Program-made: the position numbers and the translations under genes
Assembly (NCBI RefSeq): GCF_000744095.1
Contig: NZ_JQLI01000008.1
Span: forward strand, 558,001-622,000
Reading direction: 5' to 3'
DNA from: Cupriavidus necator A5-1
Lineage (GTDB): Bacteria; Pseudomonadota; Gammaproteobacteria; Burkholderiales; Burkholderiaceae
Length of the DNA stretch: 64,000 nt
The notes under the pieces: generated by a model
Told to the model about the DNA's origin: nothing
What the model saw: the letters and a program-made list of their open reading frames with translations, nothing else
Databases searched by the model: none
Shown: piece after piece, positions 60,409-64,000 of the stretch
Layout: each line of letters begins with the position of its first letter
How positions within the stretch are numbered: the first letter of the stretch is position 1

Positions 60409-62411
60409 TGGGGTGCGGAAACCGTACGCGCGGGATCGGCGGCATCGGTGGCCGGCGCGCGCGCCAGCACCAGCGTGAACTGCGCGCCGCCGCCGGGGAC
60501 GTTGGCCACGCTGAGTTGGCCGCCGAACTCGCGCACGATCGACGACGAGATCGCCAGCCCCAGGCCCAGGCCTTGCCCGGTTTCCTTGGTGGTGAAGAAG
60601 GGTTCGAACAGGCGCGGCAGTGCTTCCGGCGCGATGCCGGTGCCATTGTCGCGCACGACGATGGTGATGGCATGGCCGTCGGCCTGCACGTCGAGGTCGA
60701 TGCGGCCATGCTGCGGCGCCGCTGTGGCGATGGCGTCGAGGGCGTTGCCGAGCAGGTTCAGCAGTACCTGCTCGAGCTTCAGTTCGTCGGCACGCACGGC
60801 CAGCCCCGGCAGGTCATCCAGCCCGGTGACGCTGATCGTCACCGCAGCCAGCCGCGGCGCCAGCAGTGCCAGCACGTGATCGACTGACGCGCGCACCACC
60901 ACCGGACGCCGCACCGGCCGCGCCTTGCCGGCAAACAGCTTGAGCTGGCTGGTGATCTTGCCCATGCGCTCGGTCAGGTCGGCGATCGCAGTGAGGTTGC
61001 CTTCGGCGGCGGCAAGCTGCCCGCGCTCCAGCAGCACGCGCGTGTTGTCGGAGAAGGTGCGCAGCGCCGCCAGCGGCTGGTTCAGCTCATGCGTGATGCC
61101 CGCTGCCATCTGCCCCAGCGCGGCCAGCTTGCTGGCCTGCACCAGTTCGTCCTGCGCCGCGCGCAGCTCGCTTTCGGCGCGGGTGCGTTCGGCCACCTGT
61201 TCCTCCAGCTTCTCGTTGATGGCCATCAGGTCGGCGGTGCGCGCTTCCACGCGGCGTTCCAGCTCGTCGTAGGCGGCCTCCAGCAGGCGGCGACTGTACA
61301 GCATGTCGCGCGCGCGCTGGCGGCGCTGGCGCCAGTTGACCAGCAGCAGGCAGATGCAGGCGTAGGCGAGCGCCGCCGCGACGGTGGCGTTGCGCGCATT
61401 GGCCAGCACCGGTTCCAGCGGCGCCATCACCTGCATGGTCCAGCCGGCGGGGCCCACGGTGCGGCCGAGTTCGAGGTAGCGGTCGGCGCGCTCGGCGCCG
61501 TCGGGGGCGAATGTCGTTTTGGTCGTGGGTGCGTCGTCGCGCACGCGCACCAGCCGCGCGCCGGCGTCCAGGGTGGTGTCGGCCAGCCAGCGCGTGACCG
61601 GGGAGGTGAGCGGCTCCAGCGGCAGCGGCGTCACCGCGCGGTCGTGGTACTGGCGCGTCTTCTCCAGCTCGGCCTGCAGCGCCGGCGGCAGCGGGCGCAG
61701 CGTGCGGTACTGCCATGCCGAGACCGACGACAGGAAGATCACGCCGTTGTCGTCGCTGACCATCAGCGGCTCGGCGCCGTTGCCGGCGCGCTGGAACCAC
61801 TCCAGGTTGAGCTTGACCACGGTTACGCCGATCACCTTGCCGCCGGACTCGACCGGCTGTGCGATGTAGTAGCCGGGCTCGTCGCTGGTGATGCCGATGG
61901 CATAGAAGCGCCCCAGCGTGCCGCCGGAGGCGATCTGGAAATAGGGCCGGAAGCGGTAGTCGGTGCCGACGAAGCTGCCGGGCTGGCCGTGGTTGCTGGC
62001 CGCCAGCGCAATGCCGTTGGCGGCGATCACATAGGTGGCGGACGCGTGCGCGCGGCGGTTGACCTCCGCCAGGTAGTGGTTGGCGGCGGCGACCCGGTCC
62101 GGGTCGTTGGGGGATTCGAGCAGCCCGCGCACGAAGGGGTGCAGCGACACCAGTGCGGGCAGGAATTCGTAGCGGTCGAGGGTGCTTTCGAGCGTGGCGG
62201 CGTAGCGGTCCGCACGCGTGGCAGTGCTCTGCTGCAGGCTCGCCAGGCCGCGCTGGACCGAGACCAGCCAGGTCAGCCCGCACAGCAGCAGCAGGCCGGC
62301 GGTCAGTACCACGGCAAAACCCCACCACCGGCCGCTGCCGGCGTCCGGCGCGTGGGCCGGACGGGTGGCGGCGGGGTCATGCACGGCGAGAAAGTCGTCG
62401 GAGTGGGGCAT
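60405..62411 (-). CDS. dctB: C4-dicarboxylate sensor histidine kinase DctB
   Basis: A 668-residue membrane kinase. Span 1 (about 29-52), a periplasmic double-Cache-type sensor (with NGIALAASNHGQPGSFVGTDY and YYIAQPVESGGKVIGVTVVK), span 2 near 345-365, a coiled-coil, the H-box MAAGITHELNQPLAALRTFS, and the ATPase with NLLGNALDAI and GQGLGLGLAI follow. The frame is open upstream, but MPHSDDFLAV at 62411 is the natural start. It is paired with DctD directly downstream and DctA upstream. Confidence 0.93.
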   Translation of the reverse strand: MPHSDDFLAVHDPAATRPAHAPDAGSGRWWGFAVVLTAGLLLLCGLTWLVSVQRGLASLQQSTATRADRYAATLESTLDRYEFLPALVSLHPFVRGLLESPNDPDRVAAANHYLAEVNRRAHASATYVIAANGIALAASNHGQPGSFVGTDYRFRPYFQIASGGTLGRFYAIGITSDEPGYYIAQPVESGGKVIGVTVVKLNLEWFQRAGNGAEPLMVSDDNGVIFLSSVSAWQYRTLRPLPPALQAELEKTRQYHDRAVTPLPLEPLTSPVTRWLADTTLDAGARLVRVRDDAPTTKTTFAPDGAERADRYLELGRTVGPAGWTMQVMAPLEPVLANARNATVAAALAYACICLLLVNWRQRRQRARDMLYSRRLLEAAYDELERRVEARTADLMAINEKLEEQVAERTRAESELRAAQDELVQASKLAALGQMAAGITHELNQPLAALRTFSDNTRVLLERGQLAAAEGNLTAIADLTERMGKITSQLKLFAGKARPVRRPVVVRASVDHVLALLAPRLAAVTISVTGLDDLPGLAVRADELKLEQVLLNLLGNALDAIATAAPQHGRIDLDVQADGHAITIVVRDNGTGIAPEALPRLFEPFFTTKETGQGLGLGLAISSSIVREFGGQLSVANVPGGGAQFTLVLARAPATDAADPARTVSAPQ

Positions 62412-62490
62412 CGGCGCGCGCGAGGGCTGTCGCGCCGATGATACTCGCTGGCGGGCGGCCGGGGCAGCCGCCCGCACAACGGTGGCGCGC

Positions 62491-63789
62491 TTAGCGGGCG
62501 CCCTGGCCGACGTCGGCAAGATCCGCCACATCGTCGGCGCCGCCTTGCAGCACGCGGGCCATGCGCTTGCGGTCCAGCTCGCGTTCCCAGGCCGACACCA
62601 CCACCGTGGCCACGCCGTTGCCGATGATGTTGGTCAGCGCGCGGCACTCGCTCATGAAGCGGTCGATGCCGAGGATCAGCACCATGCCCGCGACCGGGAT
62701 GGTCGGCACCACCGCCAGCGTCGCCGCCAGCGTGATAAAGCCCGAGCCGGTCACGCCGCTGGCGCCCTTGGAGGTGATCATCGCCACCGCCAGGATGGTG
62801 AGCTGCTGCAACAGCGTCAGTTCGATGCCGGTGGCCTGCGCGATAAAGATCACCGCCATCGTCATGTAGATGTTGGTGCCGTCCAGGTTGAACGAATAGC
62901 CGGTCGGCACGACCAGGCCCACCACCGACTTGGAGCAGCCCAGCTTCTCCAGCTTCTCCATCATGTGCGGCAGCGCGGCTTCCGACGAGCTGGTGCCCAG
63001 CACGATCAGCAGCTCTTCCTTGATGTACGAGATAAAGCGCACGATGCTGAAGCCGGTCATGCGCGCGATCGTGCCCAGCACCACCAGCACGAAGATGATG
63101 GCCGTGAAGTAGAAGGTGCCGATCAGCTTGAGCAGCGGCACCAGCGAGCCCAGGCCGTACTTGCCGATGGTGAACGCCATCGCGCCGAAGGCGCCGATCG
63201 GCGCCACCTTGGTGATCACGTGGACGATATGGAAGAACACCTTGGAGAGCTGCTCGATCAGATCCACCACGATGCGCGCGCGCTCGCCGATCACCGCCAG
63301 CGCGGTGCCGAAGAACAGCGACACCAGCAGGATCTGCAGGATGTCACCGTTGGCGAAGGCGCTGAAGACCGTGTCCGGGATGATGTGCATGAAGAACTCG
63401 ACCGTGCTCTGGCCGTGCGCCTTGGACACGTATTGCGCGATCGCCTTGGTGTCCAGCGTCGACGGGTCGATGTTGAAGCCCACGCCCGGCTTGAGCAGGT
63501 GAGCGGCGCCCAGGCCGATCAGCAACGCAAAGGTCGACACCACCTCGAAGTACAGCAGCGCCTTGCCGCCGACGCGGCCGACCTTCTTCATGTCGCTCAT
63601 GCCGGCCATGCCGGTCACCACGGTACAGAAGATGATCGGGCCGATGATCATCTTGATCAGCTTGATAAAGCCATCGCCCAGCGGCTTCATGGCGACGCCT
63701 GTGTCGGGCACGAAATGGCCGAGCAGGATGCCGACCAGGATGGCGAACAGCACCTGCACGTACAGGATCTTGTAGAAGGGTTTCTTCAT
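62491..63789 (-). CDS. dctA: C4-dicarboxylate transporter DctA
   Basis: A 432-residue secondary carrier of the DAACS family for succinate, fumarate and malate. The start KPFYKILYVQVLFAILVGI, the hairpin-loop Ser motif SSSEAALPHMM, and VVPTGYSFNLDGTNIYMTMA are diagnostic. It is first in the dctA-dctB-dctD order on the minus strand, with a sigma54-type promoter about 90 bp upstream. Confidence 0.95.
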   Translation of the reverse strand: MKKPFYKILYVQVLFAILVGILLGHFVPDTGVAMKPLGDGFIKLIKMIIGPIIFCTVVTGMAGMSDMKKVGRVGGKALLYFEVVSTFALLIGLGAAHLLKPGVGFNIDPSTLDTKAIAQYVSKAHGQSTVEFFMHIIPDTVFSAFANGDILQILLVSLFFGTALAVIGERARIVVDLIEQLSKVFFHIVHVITKVAPIGAFGAMAFTIGKYGLGSLVPLLKLIGTFYFTAIIFVLVVLGTIARMTGFSIVRFISYIKEELLIVLGTSSSEAALPHMMEKLEKLGCSKSVVGLVVPTGYSFNLDGTNIYMTMAVIFIAQATGIELTLLQQLTILAVAMITSKGASGVTGSGFITLAATLAVVPTIPVAGMVLILGIDRFMSECRALTNIIGNGVATVVVSAWERELDRKRMARVLQGGADDVADLADVGQGAR

Positions 63790-63877
63790 GATGTCGTCCT
63801 CGGTTTTGACCGTACCCGGCGCGGTGGTGGCCGGGGTGGCGCGCCGTCACGGTTGCGGCGCGTTCGGGACGGGAATT

Positions 63878-63893
63878 CGCAATCGACATGCCA
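63878..63893 (-). promoter_or_regulatory. Sigma54 (-24/-12) promoter of dctA
   Basis: Reading the minus strand, TGGCATG-TCGA-TTGCG matches the consensus TGGCACG-N4-TTGCW with both GG and GC dinucleotides at the right spacing. It lies 89-104 bp upstream of the dctA start, and the cognate activator DctD is encoded in the same cluster. Confidence 0.85.
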
Positions 63894-64000
63894 GTCCAAC
63901 CGGCATGGCTAACTGCCTGATTCACAAGGAAACGCGGGCCTCGCGGGCACGCCTGGCCTCCGGGATTCCGGAAATCCGGACAGCGAGTCTCCGGGGATTC
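63894..64000 (-). promoter_or_regulatory. Candidate upstream activator region of dctA
   Basis: The last 107 bp of the window lie behind the sigma54 promoter. An imperfect inverted repeat around TTCCGGAAATCC (63959-63980, arms TCCGGGATT and AAATCCGGA) sits about 70-90 bp from the -24 box, a typical distance for enhancer sites of NtrC-type activators. The region is cut by the window end, so further sites may lie outside. Confidence 0.45.

Overview
The window is a contiguous piece of a high-GC (about two thirds GC by eye) beta-proteobacterial chromosome. It most likely comes from Cupriavidus or a close Burkholderiaceae relative. That placement is inference from gene content and order as I remember them: a fused isobutyryl-CoA mutase IcmF, several Liv-type ABC operons, a Bug/TctC solute receptor, MocR regulators, the methyltransferase/SDR/FolB/TtcA block and glmU-glmS. 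No database search was run. Coding density is high, genes lie on both strands, and I see no rRNA, phage, transposase or CRISPR array.

Layout, 1-25 kb: the end of cca; a universal stress protein; a five-gene branched-chain-amino-acid-type ABC operon on the minus strand with ATGA overlaps between the cytoplasmic genes; a divergent carbohydrate-type ABC operon with a Tat-exported receptor; DUF2905; a COG1565-type methyltransferase divergent from a pteridine-reductase-like SDR and FolB; ttcA; a DUF6279 lipoprotein; glmU and glmS; an SphA/MetA-type outer-membrane protein that seems to carry two compensating frameshifts; LysR divergent from a Bug receptor; bacterioferritin; tRNA-Cys; a GNAT enzyme; and a His-rich cation-diffusion facilitator.

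Layout, 25-44 kb: a fluoroacetate-dehalogenase-like hydrolase; a beta-alanine catabolic unit (MocR regulator divergent from an omega-aminotransferase, followed by CoA-acylating malonate/methylmalonate semialdehyde dehydrogenase); a VOC protein; a GlxA-type regulator divergent from an MFS carrier; an APC permease; a second MocR regulator divergent from a DUF2917 gene; icmF with a palindromic operator inside its promoter; a HIT protein; and 3-hydroxybutyryl-CoA dehydrogenase.

Layout, 44-64 kb: a Crp/Fnr regulator divergent from a second Liv-type ABC operon that carries two AMP-forming acyl-CoA ligase genes, with REP/BIME-like palindromes on either side of its last two genes; YbaN; a nitronate-monooxygenase-family protein; FAD oxidoreductase-creB-creC; and dctA-dctB-dctD for C4-dicarboxylates, with a recognisable sigma54 promoter in front of dctA.

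The themes are nutrient uptake (two Liv systems, one sugar-type system, Bug, MFS, APC, DctA) and acyl-CoA or amino-acid catabolism (IcmF, 3-hydroxybutyryl-CoA dehydrogenase, beta-alanine degradation, acyl-CoA ligases). I found no convincing wholly new system. The best leads are the frameshift pair in the SphA-like gene, the shared AACTGTAC motif at two MocR loci, the Liv operon with two ligases and its flanking palindromes, the icmF operator, the palindrome in front of the Crp-type gene, and the 75-nt tRNA-Cys.
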